From positions 27,963,401 through 28,027,400 of the forward strand of contig OY754472.1 of NCBI GenBank assembly GCA_963575645.1: a stretch of DNA of 64,000 nt, in the 5' to 3' direction. Source of the stretch: Xanthostigma xanthostigma. Its lineage: Eukaryota; Arthropoda; Insecta; Raphidioptera; Raphidiidae. Below are positions 23,623 through 35,856 of the stretch, piece by piece (within the stretch, counting starts at the first letter, position 1; the number at the start of each line of letters is the position of its first letter). Under the pieces are notes generated by a model. It made no database searches. It was given only the letters and a program-made list of their open reading frames with translations, and was not told where the DNA came from. A program made the position numbers and the translations under genes.

Positions 23623-26600
23623 ATGTCGAGTGATTCAGTTAAAAGTGTAAGTTTTGTTTATTACATTTTTTGTTTATTTATATTTGTGTATGTATGTTGC
23701 ATTCTACTATCTGTATTTCATTAAAAAAATGTTAATGACCTCAAGACGAACTGGGAATTAAATGTATGGCAGTTGCCTAGTATTTTATATTTCTTTTAAG
23801 TAAAATTGAAATATAAGGTTAGAATGCAAAATGTTTCAACTTCCAGCTCCGTAATAAACTATAGAAAATGTAGATTAAAACTATTTATCGCATTGTGAAT
23901 CATAAACACTAATTTCATATTATCACAGATAAGGGTTATATTATCGCAGTTTTAGCTTTGGTTTGACCGTTTGGTTAGGTATTTGGCTGTTAACTCTGAA
24001 CGAAATGAATTATAAAACTATTTATAAAAACAAAGCAAACAATTTTTTCTGTCCGATATTATGCTCCTTTTTTAAAATTGTTAACTCTTTAGAAATATAT
24101 ATTAAGAGTACCTCGTATAGATTAGAAAAAACAACAACCCATGTCCTAATATAAAGCACACAAATGGGCCATGTGTTTGGACGATTTTGCATTGTTGAAA
24201 TACATCATACAAATTAAAAAAAGAAACATCTAAGAAGTTTGATCTAATTTAATAATTTTTACAAACGTAAACACCGGCCAATTTAATTAATTTATAGTAG
24301 ATCGTCCCCTTTCACAGTATATGGTTTCTCTTTGATGCGTTTTTGTCGGGTGTCTACTGATATATTATATTAAGATGGTATGAAGTCGTTCACACATTTC
24401 GGTAACTTAACAGTCGCATCGTGTGAATAAGGAATCAATATTGATTTCCGGGGCGAGTCGCTAATGTAACTTGTTAGGAGATAACTAAACTTTAGTTGTC
24501 TAATCCAAAGTCGTTCCCCATCGAGTTACATTAGGTATCTATGTTCCAAACACCTACAGGACGGACACAGAACCGTCACCGTCTTGCACAGTAGCTTAAA
24601 AACCGATACAAGCCGTTTCGTTTTAGCTACTGCGCAAGATGGTGCCGGTTCTGTGTTCGTTCTCTGGCCACTTGAAACATACCTTTTAGCGGCTAGCCCT
24701 GGGATACATTACTATAATATATGGTGATAGTCGATACTTGGTAAAAACAGATGTATAGTACGACGCTGAGATAGCTGACTTGTTAAAGCGGCTGCCTCGT
24801 ACGCAGAAGGTCTCAGGTTCTGTTCCAGTAGGGATCATTTTTTTTTTATTGCAATTTATTATTCCATATTCCACTTGATATTTATGCATAATATACTTTA
24901 TCATTGTTTTTATGTTGTCTTTATTTCATACAATCAAATTTTGCCAACAATTTAGTTATTTCTCGCAGAGAGGAATTCCTCTCAGTGAAGTGTTAATGCG
25001 ATGGTGCTTTTTTTGCGAGAAAAAAGGGGATAGGTAAGTTCCCGTAAAAACCTATACGGAGATGTGTTAGTGCTCCTTGATTTTTAATACTTTAATGCAG
25101 CGTTGCGTCCTGGGAGCTAGCCGTTCATTCGAGTTACTGGATACCCTCGCTATTAATATCTGACTGTTGTATTTACTATAGTTTAGCCAGACGACTCGTA
25201 GTTGAATGGCTCTAATTAAGAGAACAGCAAATAATAAAACAGTGTCATATGTAAAAATATGATAATACATTTTAAAAGACCCTGGTAGTCGAAGCACACT
25301 TTTTTTTCCATAAAAAAATGTGGCTGTGATAATTGGTCATCGAAAATTTTGTATTGCGTTTGGAATTTAGAATATAAAAATAAAATAGTTCATTATCCTT
25401 GAAATATCTGCACAATTATTTGTATATCAATTTACCAATCAAAATAAAGGTTATATAATTGACCCTACATTCAGAGGCGGATTTAACTAGGCAATAGGCA
25501 TAGATTAAACCAGAAAACAGGGTTAAGCAGGCTACGCCTAGAACAGCGAATTGTGAACGGCGTAAATTTTAGATATATTTAAAAAAAAAATTTTTTTATT
25601 CTTTCAATAGCTGCTATAATTTTGCGGATATGCTAATACTTATAAGTTACCATATTTAATTAATCTTAAAGTTCAATAAATAAAATTTTCGAATAATTTC
25701 TCAGACAATTAAAGTTGTCTTGAATCTCAAGTCAATGTTTAGATCGCAAATTCTAATATTTTGTGACACTTCTATAAAAGATGGTATGGTTGCTCTTATA
25801 GGTCGCAAAAAAATTCAAATCCGCCCCTTTTCCATAAACAATTCAATTTAATACGTTTATTTATATAAACTGATGTAAGATTTACATTCGGTTATGATAT
25901 TAATTTTTAAAAATGGTTGATGTATCTGAAGTGGTGATAATTGATTTCCAGTTCCCAAGCCTTGAAACGCCAGGCTATGTTGGATTTGCGAATCTGCCAA
26001 ATCAAGTTCATCGGAAGTCGGTGAAAAAAGGTTTTGAGTTTACTCTCATGGTGGTTGGCGAAAGTGGACTTGGCAAATCAACGTTGGTTAATTCGCTTTT
26101 TCTTACGGATTTATATCCAGAAAGAGTTGTACCAGATGCCATAGGTAAGCAAAAAATATTTTAACTACTCAACTTTTTTTATTAACCAAATCTTTAATTA
26201 ACGTCTGATTAGAACTCTTCAATAAATAAAATTATCGACCAATTTTTCAGACAATATATTAACAAAAAATATAATTAATACATTAACGTTTCGATCCGGA
26301 TTTGGATCTTCTTCAGAGCGGATCTAAAAAATATAAAAAATAATTAATAATTAATTTCTAATTCGCTTTATGTAACATTCTTTCAAGAATTTTACATAAA
26401 GCGAATTAGAAATATAAAAAATAATTAATAATTAATTTCTAATTCGCTTTATGTAAAATTCTTGAAAGAATTTTTATAAAGCGAATTAGAAATTAATTAT
26501 TAATTATTTTTTATATTTTTTAGATCCGTTCTGAAGAAGATCCAAATCCGGATCGAAACGTTAATGTATTAATTATATTTTTTGTTAATATATTGTTTGA

Positions 26601-29600
26601 AAAATTGGTCGATAATTTTATTTATTTTTTTATTAACTCCTCAATACATTGGGAAGTTATTGTAATGGGTCCAAAAAAGGAAATTAAAATTTTTAATACA
26701 TTTTTATATTTCATTTAACCATTTACTACTATTTACGGGTGGATTGGCGTAACCCTTATTCCATATTATGTAAAAAATATTTACATAAATATGTTTTTAT
26801 AATCATCGCCAAAAATATTTTTCTACGAAACATTTTTTTATATGAAGTACATTAACCTCTTACCTCAATTTCAGAAAAAAGCACCCAGACAGTTAAGCTA
26901 GATGCATCGACAGTTGAAATTGAGGAGCGAGGTGTAAAGTTAAGGCTGACTGTTGTTGATACCCCGGGCTATGGCGACGCAATTGACAATACGGATTGTT
27001 TCCAAGCAATTTTACAGTACATAGATGAACAATTCGAAAGATTCTTGCGTGATGAATCGGGATTAAATCGTAGAAATATCGTCGATAACAGAATACATTG
27101 CTGTTTCTATTTCATTTCACCTTTTGGACATGGGTGAGTACAGTTTTGGCATTTCGAAGATACACATGTAAGTTAATATTTTTTTTGTGTGTTTTAGCTT
27201 GAAACCATTGGACATTGAATTTATGAAACAACTTCACAATAAAGTAAACATAGTTCCTGTAATTGCCAAAGCGGACGTTCTCACCAAAAAAGAAGTTCAA
27301 AGACTTAAACAACGAGTAAGTGTTTATATGCTAATTGTAATATTGCAAATGCATTAATTTTAATTTATTCAAAAGAAAACATCGCATATCACCATTTGAA
27401 TTCTGTCAGTGATTTTTCTTTGAATATCTATATTAATATTATAGACGTAAAGTTTGGATGTAGGAGGTAATCTCTGAAATTACTCATCTGATTTCATATC
27501 TGCATCACCGTGGACATTAGTGTCCACCGTGGAAATAACTGTCTTCACTGTGAACACAAATTTATCCACCGAGAACATAATGTGTCCACCATGTACAGAA
27601 CTGTGTCTACTGTGAATATAACTGTGTCCACTGGGTACATAACTATGTCCACCATGGGCATAACTGTGTTTATTGTGGACATAACTAATAAAAAAAAAAG
27701 ATATAAACAAATATAAGCAACCGGTTCACCGGGAAAATTCTCAAAATCACTGTGGGCCGATCCACCCCTGCCACGAACGCTTTGTGTCTTGAGAAATTTC
27801 AAGTAGCTGAGTAATCGTCGCGATGTAGTATCTTTAGTCGCACGTTTCCCATTCAAAAAGTAGATTACTCTCATAGTTTCGACAAAATTTTAATTTTAGT
27901 AATTTAGAGCATAATTAAGTATTAAAACTTAACTGCAGCAAAGGTTGGGTGGCTGGATATGAATATCACTGTCGTGTACCCAGCCACCCAACCTTTGCTG
28001 CAGTTAAGTTTTAATATTTAATTATGCTCTAAATTACTAAAATTAAAATTTTGTCGAAACTATGAGAGTAATCGAATTTTATCAAGAGTACCTTTTTTGT
28101 AGTAAATGAGTCTCGTGATCCAGATTTCGTACTCAAACTGATTTTTTTCCATTGGCGTAGAAGTTTTAGATGTTTAATTATCGAAAAACTCAAGTTCTAC
28201 GCCCATGGAATGATATTCATCATTATTATGATATGGGTTTTATTGCCCAATAAAGCTATGCCAACGTACCAAATTTGAGTAAAATCTCATGAGCCGTTTC
28301 AAAGTTATAAAGCAAAAACGATTTGAAAATTGTACACTTCTAATGCGTCTGGCAGGATGATAGAACCCTCGAAACTGTCTGGCTACTAATGAAACATTAT
28401 TTAATAGTTCTCAAAAATATATATATAAAATTCAGCTTTTATAAAATAACGTAAATATAATTACAAATTATAATAGTTTAAGGGTGTCTGGCAGGGGGTT
28501 GGAACCATACTAAGTGTCTGGCAATGAGCGACGCGAGTTTTAGTATTGTTACGAATGAAATATAAAAAAATTAAGTTTTATACAATGACGAATTTGAGAT
28601 GGAATTTTATACACCTTTGCTACCGGTTACCTGCCAAAGCCACCACTACTCAGGTTTCATGGGTGGGGATCATTCTTACCTGTATTGGAGACATCCATAG
28701 AAAAACTTTCAGCTTTTATAAAAATACGAAAGTCTGGCTGCCGCGGGCTCTTGTTCCATAATGAATATTTCTATGATGATCGTAGATAATGGATGAGATA
28801 ACGGCAAACGGAATAAAAATTTATCCCTTGCCTGAATGCGATTCCGACGAAGATGAAGATTACAAAGAGCAAGTTCGACAGCTGAAACAAGCCGTGCCGT
28901 TTGCTGTGTGTGGTGCCAATACGCTGTTGGAAGTGCGTGGGCGTAAGGTACGCGGCCGACTGTATCCATGGGGAGTTGTCGAAGTAGAAAATCCGGAACA
29001 TTGTGATTTCATTAAATTACGCACCATGCTTATGTAAGCGATGTTTGTTTTCATTTTTTAGTAACTATAAAACAGTTTGAACAAGTTCCGTATCAGAACC
29101 AGTTTCATCTTCATGAACGGTTAATTGAATTTTTTATGTTTCTTTGCTCCAACGATAGTAATTGATGGTTTACTTAACTTCAGTTAAGTAAATAAGAGGA
29201 TTGGTCTTTTACAAAAAGTTAGTGAATATTGTCACCACCAGAAGTATGTGAGTCACTTTAGTACCCCGCTTGCAAAATAATGAAATGAATAGCAATAGTC
29301 AGTTTGCCACATGTAAGAGTAGCAAATCACTGTTGCACTGGAGTCTAGAGGTAGCTTTTATTATTGATAGTTGTTTTGTGTCAAATGAGTAAATATTTTT
29401 TTAATGATTTTGTTGTACATATTTTAGTACCCATATGCAAGATCTGCAAGAAGTAACGCAAGAAGTTCATTATGAAAATTACAGATCAGAACGTTTGGCT
29501 AAAAAAGGGACAAATGCTCCAAAAAGACCTCCGTAAGTATTGCTTTTTACCCGACTACAGCGAAGCCAAAAAGAAGGGTTATGAGTTTAGCAGTCTATGT

Positions 29601-30733
29601 ATGTGTGTTTGCATTTACGGATATTCGGCCGTAGCGCCTAAACTATTCATCCGATTTTGATAAATAAGGTGTCAATCGATCTGTTATAATGGCCTGAGTA
29701 ACAGACTACATTTATTTTTGAATTTTGGTTTTTCTGTAAGCTTTCTCAATTTCAAAGGTATATTAAAGAATTCAATTTTTGCAATTTATTCAAGGCATGC
29801 CCCTTTAAAAAAATGCGTTTTTGACGAAAACCGAAATCTTTTGGACTTTGGCAAAATCATCATGCTTACAGAAAAAAACACGCTGAATTCAATGAGCGCA
29901 AACAAACGTCTGTATGTCTTTTGATTTAGAAGTTATTTGCGTTTATAGTTTTCAAAAAATCATATAAAACCGCCAAATGGCCGTAGTTTCCAAACTAAAA
30001 GATACAGACGTTTGCTTACGCTCATTGAATTCAGCGTATTTTTTTCTGTAAGCATTCTCAATTTCAAAAGTATTTTAAAGAATTCGATGATATGCATGTC
30101 TCTGTCTGGCCCGTCTTGTTTCATGTTGTTAAACAAACACGCAATTATCGCTATCTCTTTCTGTAATTTTGCTTGCACAGCCCAGGGTAGCACTCCATAT
30201 CTTCACCTCATCTGTGCCATGTAGTGTGGAGTTGATTTTAGGCATGTTTGTTGGCAAGTTCTGAACTGCTAAAGCATAATATATTAGCACTACAGAGTTC
30301 TTCAGACACAACTACGTGTTTGTTGATCGAATTCTTGGATTCTTCAGACTGTTTGAAGTTGATTTTAGCAGTTCAGTCTAAAACTGCTAGCATCGAATTC
30401 AAACAGTCTGCAGATTCAAGAAGTTAAGCGACAAACACGCAGTTGTGTTTATAGTGTTCTATATTACCGACATACAGTTAGAGAGTTCGGAACTTGCCAA
30501 CAAACACATCTATTGTAAATCTGGTAACTATTTCGAATCTGCGAGTTTCTGTGCGGTTTATTTAATGTAAGAATATAGATTATTATATACGAATATATTT
30601 TTAAAGGGTCATTGAGGATAAGAACGGCACATTGAGTGAGAAAGACCGACAACTGCAAGAGAAAGAAGCCGAGCTGCGCCGAATGCAAGAAATGATCGCT
30701 GCAATGCAGGCAAAGATGCAACAGCAACAATAA
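23623..30733 (+). CDS. Septin1: Septin GTPase, Septin-1/SEPT2 group
   Basis: Seven coding exons join in phase: 23623-23646, 25952-26144, 26875-27133, 27198-27315, 28786-29033, 29428-29532 and 30607-30733 (TAA), 357 residues. Seen motifs: P-loop GESGLGKST, switch [13 protein letters not shown], guanine-specificity AKAD, and the septin unique element near [20 protein letters not shown]. The C-terminus ends in a short coiled coil rich in Glu, Arg and Gln. Septins form GTP-binding hetero-oligomeric filaments at the cortex and cleavage furrow; this is family knowledge. Start choice: the 24-nt exon MSSDSVKS joins in phase 0 to [18 protein letters not shown], which fits insect Septin-1 N-termini better than the in-line ATG at 25913. 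Two AATAAA signals at 30866-30881 may end the transcript. Introns contain several fold-back elements. Length is normal for the family. Confidence 0.92.
24557..24658. repeat. Short inverted repeat in septin intron 1
   Basis: ACACAGAACCGTCACCGTCTTGC and GCAAGATGGTGCCGGTTCTGTGT-type arms (each read in pieces) flank about 45 bases. It is a fold-back remnant with no coding content. Confidence 0.5.
24765..24836 (+). other. tRNA-Thr-like pseudo-tRNA or SINE head
   Basis: An A-box-like TAGCTGACTTGTTAAAGC, an anticodon loop CTCGTAC (anticodon CGT) on a CTGC/GCAG stem, and a B box GGTTCTGTTCC (consensus GGTTCGANTCC) are present, followed by a run of ten T. The acceptor stem does not pair, so it is not a functional tRNA. 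Confidence 0.4.
26220..26628. mobile_element. Complete palindromic element of the CTGAAGAAG family
   Basis: It lies in septin intron 2. Both ends carry AATAAAATTATCGACCAATT in inverted orientation. Each arm contains CTGAAGAAGATCC...GGATCGAAAC (26288-26316 minus, 26531-26559 plus), and the middle has repeated CTAATTCGCTTTATGTAA hairpins. Partial copies are at 11040-11166 and 14150-14285. Confidence 0.7.
27427..27686. repeat. Helitron-like 5' fragment followed by a 21-bp minisatellite
   Basis: A|TCTATATTAATATTATAGACG at 27427 resembles the 5' end of the element at 45345. It leads into eight degenerate copies of a ~21-base unit, such as GTGTCCACTGGGTACATAACT, at 27520-27686. The period is near a multiple of three, so frames stay open on both strands. 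It lies in septin intron 4. Confidence 0.55.
27863..28073. mobile_element. Near-perfect palindromic MITE in septin intron 4
   Basis: The arms GATTACTCTCATAGTTTCGA and complement run about 95 bases with hardly a mismatch; the inner part has AGCAAAGGTTGGGTGGCTGG. The loop is about 20 bases. Confidence 0.75.
29871..30048. repeat. Inverted repeat in septin intron 6
   Basis: GAAAAAAACACGCTGAATTC with the following AATGAGCGCAAACAAACGTC forms the left arm, and the complement ends at 30048. The arms are about 52 bases with a few mismatches. Confidence 0.6.
30235..30512. repeat. Fold-back in septin intron 6
   Basis: The outer arms read TGTTTGTTGGCAAGTTC and complement near 30495-30512. Inner arms ACACAACTACGTGTTTGTT and GAATTC/AACAGTCTG blocks pair around 30375. 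It lies about 95 bases before the last septin exon. Confidence 0.6.
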
Positions 30734-31421
30734 AGGCGTTTGTATACTTTTGAATTTGCATTTATTCATTATTTTTTATAAAAATCGGTTCAGTAAATGT
30801 TGTTCCCGAAAGAAGTTAGAGTCAGAATAATTTTATAAAATCTTATACAGTTTGTTCCACAAATGAATAAATTATAATAAAACCTTCACTTTTTATGGAT
30901 TTGTTTGAGTCAAAAAAAAAAACTCGAGAAATAGATAGTTTTTTTATCTGTTAAAAACAAATGCTGAGTCTACACGTGAACGGTACGGTGATTATTTTTC
31001 TTTCGTTACCGACTGTGATGGTTACCTAAGGTTAATCTTATAGCAGCACACTACAGATAACTGAAAAAAGATAACCCTCAGGTGCAGACATAGTGTTAAC
31101 AATCAATAACTAACCATTAACCGAGGTAGTAAGTGATTTTCATATAGCAATCTTGTTCGTGAATGTTTACAGAAATACAAACATATTTACTTGACAATTT
31201 TTCAGTTCAAGCATATATCATTTATCAAATAATAATTTTTTTAATTATCGGTAATATTTTAGGTATTTATATGAATCTCACTATTTGTCTTTGTGAAAAA
31301 TAACTTCCTCAAAACGCCTTATTTAAAATTTATTTACTTTAGAAGTACGGGATACAACGCAAAATAATCACCTTGTTTATATTACAATTTTATATCTGAA
31401 AAAAAAAAAACATTTCACTAA

Positions 31422-31866
31422 AGGCCGCTGCACACGAGGCTAGAAACTCTGCTAGATTCCTTGCTAGATTTGCCCACTAGTTTTCTAGCGCTGGTTTTTT
31501 TGATTGCTGTTATGTGCTCACTTCACACGAGACGTCTTTTCAAGTTAGTTTTGTAAATAAATCTGGTAACAGTTCAAATATAAACACAGAGCAAAACGTG
31601 TCTGTTGTCTGACTCTGAGCAGAATGACGTCATGTTGGTTTGTGGGCGTTTGCTCAAGTCGCCTACGTAACAAGATACTGCTTCCTGATTGGTTCTTGCT
31701 CATACCTAGCAGCGGACCTAGCAAGGAAAATAGCACCTGTTCTAATTTTAAAATCTGTCTTGTGAGCTAGCAGTTGAACCCGCAGTGACGTCATTTCCAG
31801 CTTCGTACCCAGCCTACTAGCCAGCAGAACTCCAAGCAGTGTTTCTAGCCTCGTGTGCAGCGGCCG
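31422..31866. mobile_element. TAA-flanked terminal-inverted-repeat MITE
   Basis: The ends are AGGCCGCTGCACACGAGGCT and complement, flanked by direct TAA (31419-31421, 31867-31869). The inside contains many CTAGC strings and no transposase. The target site suggests PIF/Harbinger mobilisation. It is related at its ends to 47527-48951. Confidence 0.75.
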
Positions 31867-32630
31867 TAAGTTTCTGTTACCAGCTTCTAAAACAAATACT
31901 TTTAACAGTTGAATTGCATGTCCTGAAGAAAACGTTTACCATTGAAGAATTTAGCAAATAAGCATTGTTATTATTTGCCTTGCATCCCATTCCAAAGTGA
32001 ATAAATGAACTATGCTTAGGGTATTGAAAATGTGGACTGGTGTTATATTTATTTGCTGTTTCATATCTGTATAGATCTGATATAGAAACAATGACTGAGA
32101 AAATTGAATTGAAAAGCAAACTTCAAAATAATGTGGATAAAGTAGTTATCTACGTTAATTGTTAAAAGCACAGTTAAAAAAATAAAAGCAAACAGTTAAT
32201 GTCAAAGTAGTAGGTGTGTACTAACCTAAAACATCTTTGTAATACATACCCAATGCTCATAAATTAAAATAATTTTTATTCATTTGATAGCGCGTATAAT
32301 GTAAAAGCAGAGTACAAATTATTTAATAATGTGTCTGTTTTTTTTTTTTTTTTTAATGAACTATGTTTTCGTTTATAATGGGATATCGACTGTGTGCACG
32401 CTTTTGTATTGTGACAAAACGTGGCCATTATTCGCAGTAATCGACAAATTGGCTCTTATTTGAGTTTCTGGGAGAAAATTAAGTCATTGTTTGCTTAGCA
32501 GTTGTGATTTACAAAAAAACAGGTCCAGGTTGAACAAACTTGATATGGGGCATAGACACAGTGGTCTTATGACTGATGGGCTGGTGCCAACCATTGAACT
32601 GGTCTGGGCTCTTCTTCAATATATTTTACA

Positions 32631-33250
32631 CTAGCGGTCCCGTCCGGTTTCACCCGGGCGTAAAAGAACGAATGGGGAAGGGAGGAACATGAGTACGCAC
32701 ATTCATCTTAGTTTACCGAGATGAATGTTGTGTTCAAATTTCATGATGATCGGAGTTACCGTTCAAAAGTTTCTGTAGATAAAAAGCAGTATTTATACTT
32801 TTTTTAACTAATAAATTTTTTTTTTTAATCAATTAAATACAATTAAAATAAATTTAAATGTAAGCCTTACAAGAAAGCAATGTAGAAAATAAAAAAAAAA
32901 ATAAAAATATATTCGCCCAACGTGGGGCTCGAACCCACGACCCTGATATTGACAGTCGCACGCTCTATCGATTGAGCCATTCGAAGTTGTGTGCTCACAA
33001 AGCTAATATGAGTATATTTAGTTAGTGCATTTCACCTGAATAGAAGCTTATTTTTGAGATACATTTTGCAACATTTTTCATTAATGCTCCGCTCCTAATG
33101 GTCGTAGCGTGATATTATGTAGCCTATAGCCTTACTCGATAAATGGGCTATCCAACAAAAAATTTTTTTTTTTCCAATTTGAACCAGTAGTTCCTGAGAT
33201 TAGCGCGTTCAAACAAGCAAACAAACTCTTCAGCTTTATATATTAGTATA
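32631..33250 (-). mobile_element. Helitron-like element carrying a tRNA-like insert
   Basis: Read on the minus strand it runs from TATACTAATATATAAAGCTG to GACGGGACCGCTAG|T. It matches 8730-9074 at both ends but has about 270 extra bases inside. Those hold AT-rich DNA and the tRNA-Lys-like sequence at 32914-32985. The 5' TC is blurred by a (CA)n tract. Confidence 0.65.
32914..32985 (-). other. tRNA-Lys-derived sequence (not functional)
   Basis: On the minus strand GGCTCAATCGATAGAGC (D arm), then GACTGTCAATATCAGGGTCG and GTGGGTTCGAGCCCCACG (perfect T arm with B box), ending TTGGGCG, match animal tRNA-Lys(CTT) along the 3' two thirds. The anticodon stem is broken, the anticodon reads GTC in place of CTT, and the 5' acceptor strand is lost. 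Confidence 0.6.
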
Positions 33251-34983
33251 CACACACACACCCTCTATGCATATAGTCGCCCAGTTCCCATTTTTGCCAC
33301 CATGAACAAAATCCGTCATTGCCCATCCCGATCACATAGTCTATATTAATGATGTAATGAACCCCGTTTCTGTTTCCGCAGATGCGAAAATTCTGAGACA
33401 TTTTATAGGCTTTTGTGTGTTGCTTGCAAATTGTTTATTACTTTATATTAAGTTCGTCGTAATACTCATATATTAACCCCACCTGTTTTTAATCGATTTT
33501 ACTCATGTATTTTCAAGTTTATAGTCTCTACTTCTCAGACAAACTATCTCCTCGTATGCTGCTAAGCCAATGAAAAAATACGTTTGACAACGTTTAACCT
33601 CAAGTCAGTAAAGGTTTTTTCTGATTGGTCTATAACTGTCATGAAGTGAGGATGCAGGAGATGTTGAAAATACAGAAGTCGACTAGTCCTGACAGGTTGA
33701 AAATAGATGAGTTCTACTGTATTGCAAAATGTTCAAATGACGTAATAGTTTTTGTCTTTGTGTAATGTTTGAAGTTTGCTAAATATAACTACTAAGTGCC
33801 CATTTATGGTAATGTACTTATCGATTGAGACGGTAGAAATATTTTTTAATACTATGTCTATTTTAGTTTTATGTGAAGAAAAATGTATATGATTATTTAT
33901 AGCTTTAAATATATAGATACTCTAATATTTTAAATGATAATTTAATAAAAAACAAACAATTAATTATGTGCCACTTTAAAAACTACCAAATCTTATATTA
34001 TTCGAAAATATTAATACATAAAAATTGTCAATGTTACAAGGTGAGCCAGAAACCCTCCATAAAATAGACGCTTTTCATGCATGTGTGTAGACATGCAAAG
34101 TGACCCATTATGCACTAGTGCTATAATGAACAACAAAAGTAATTATTTAATGTTGATACTTATAGTAACTTGTTGTGTCAATGTATTTACCAGCGATTTT
34201 GTTTTCATTTAGTAAATATTTAGAAATGATGTTTGTCACACAAAACTCAAAAAAATTCAGAACATACTGAAAGTTACGTGAAAAACAGCTATTTTATAGA
34301 GGGTACATGCAAAATATATAGTATATACCTCAGATGTAATATGACTCGTGTGATTCTTAAAACTTGCTGGCACTCGTTTTCACGTATTGTGTCACACCTC
34401 GTCACTAATAAAATTCATTCAAACTTACGCTGAGCTTTTGATGAGCAGTCAAATTTGCATAGGTATTATACCGTTGGTGTTCATATGTCAGCCATCAAAA
34501 AAGTCCAACCCGAACGATTTTCCAAATAAAAAAAAATTCAATTCAGTGATTTACAGTTTATTCCTTTTTAAAAGATTAGTTCTAATACTTCCAATGTTTT
34601 TCAAGATATGAAACTTTAACTTCAGTTTTTGGAATATAAAGTACACGATTTTTATATTTATATTATCCATTGTATATTTAAAGTCAGTGATTTTTAATTT
34701 TTTTTTTTTTCAAATATATTTTATATATTATAAAAAACCGAAATATAAAATGTATTAATATTTTTATACTTCATTTGAGCATATCATAGTATTAAAGACT
34801 AATCTGTGTTCAGAGGTTTCACTAAATTTGTGGTCATTATTTTATGTCATAATCATATAAAGTTTAACTGGATATTGGTTCTAGTCAATTTTTTAATACA
34901 ATTTATTAATGTTCTGATCTTATCAAAGAACCAATAGGCGTCTGAAGCGTTGGCTGTTTTTCTTTGCCATTAAACTCGCATAA

Positions 34984-35777
34984 GGGCTGGATTACACGAA
35001 TTGCTTAGAGCTGTCGTTACGGACTGCAAAAATGCTGTCGGCTAATAGTCCGTTATAAGTCCTGTAAGAGTTTCAAGCAGTGAAGTCTAACAGCATTTTG
35101 CAGTTCAGTGCGCAGCAACATTTCCTTGATGTAACAATGGACTCCGACGAAATCTACAAATCTGCTTGATGGAGTAGGGGTCAGCGTGTTGCAATGCGCC
35201 GCTGAGGCGCTTAAAATAAAAAAAAAAAAAAAACGGAAAAATTAGTCCTCTACTAAATGGCAGAAAATGACTGAACAGCATCTGGTAGCCTCCTAGTTGC
35301 AGAAAAAAATATGTTCTACTAATTTACCCCCTGCAGACACTGTCAGTGTAATAAATAAATACAACGCGTCATATTCGCGGAAAGCTTAACATGGTATTCA
35401 GTTAAAGCATTAATGACAAATACATCAAATTGGCAGATTGTGATCGATAGCAGTGACAAAATTGGCAGATAATATTTTTTACAAACTTCTTGGGTACTAA
35501 TAGAAAGCCTGATAAGAGTTTCTGCCACCATGCGAGGACTGTGCGAATTTTTGCCTGTGCAAATTTTGAAGAATCATCGACAGGAGGTGAGGTTATTTGG
35601 AGCCATGAAATTATTTTTTTCTCGTATTCCGGGCCACCGAATCAACCAGCTCGAATCGCCAGCCAGTTGCTGCGTGCGCTGTATCGGTATTTTTCTATTA
35701 TAACAGCAAATTGCAAAAACGCGACTACATGGAGCTGCCAGATTCAATTGCTGTATGCAGTCCGTGTATACCAGCCC
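34984..35777. mobile_element. TAA-flanked terminal-inverted-repeat element
   Basis: The ends are GGGCTGGATTACACGAATTG and the complement of GGGCTGGTATACACGGACTGC, flanked by direct TAA (34981-34983, 35778-35780). The interior includes a CTGCAAA/GCTGTCG region and an A-rich tract; open frames are short and I assign no protein. Confidence 0.7.
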
Positions 35778-35856
35778 TAAAAAGTTGCACTTATTATTTA
35801 CACTTGATTTCTGTACCCATTCTCATTCTCTATAATCTTTGCAAAATTCATATTTT

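Noticed and set aside
25913..25951. ATG at 25913 as septin start codon
   Set aside because: The codons before FPSLETPGY end in a usable splice acceptor (TTTCCAG), and the upstream 24-nt exon joins in phase to a family-like N-terminus.
27480..27716. Histidine/serine repeat proteins on both strands in septin intron 4
   Set aside because: The 21-bp minisatellite explains them.
32914..32985. Functional tRNA-Lys gene
   Set aside because: The anticodon stem and 5' acceptor strand are broken and the anticodon is changed, so it is only a derivative.
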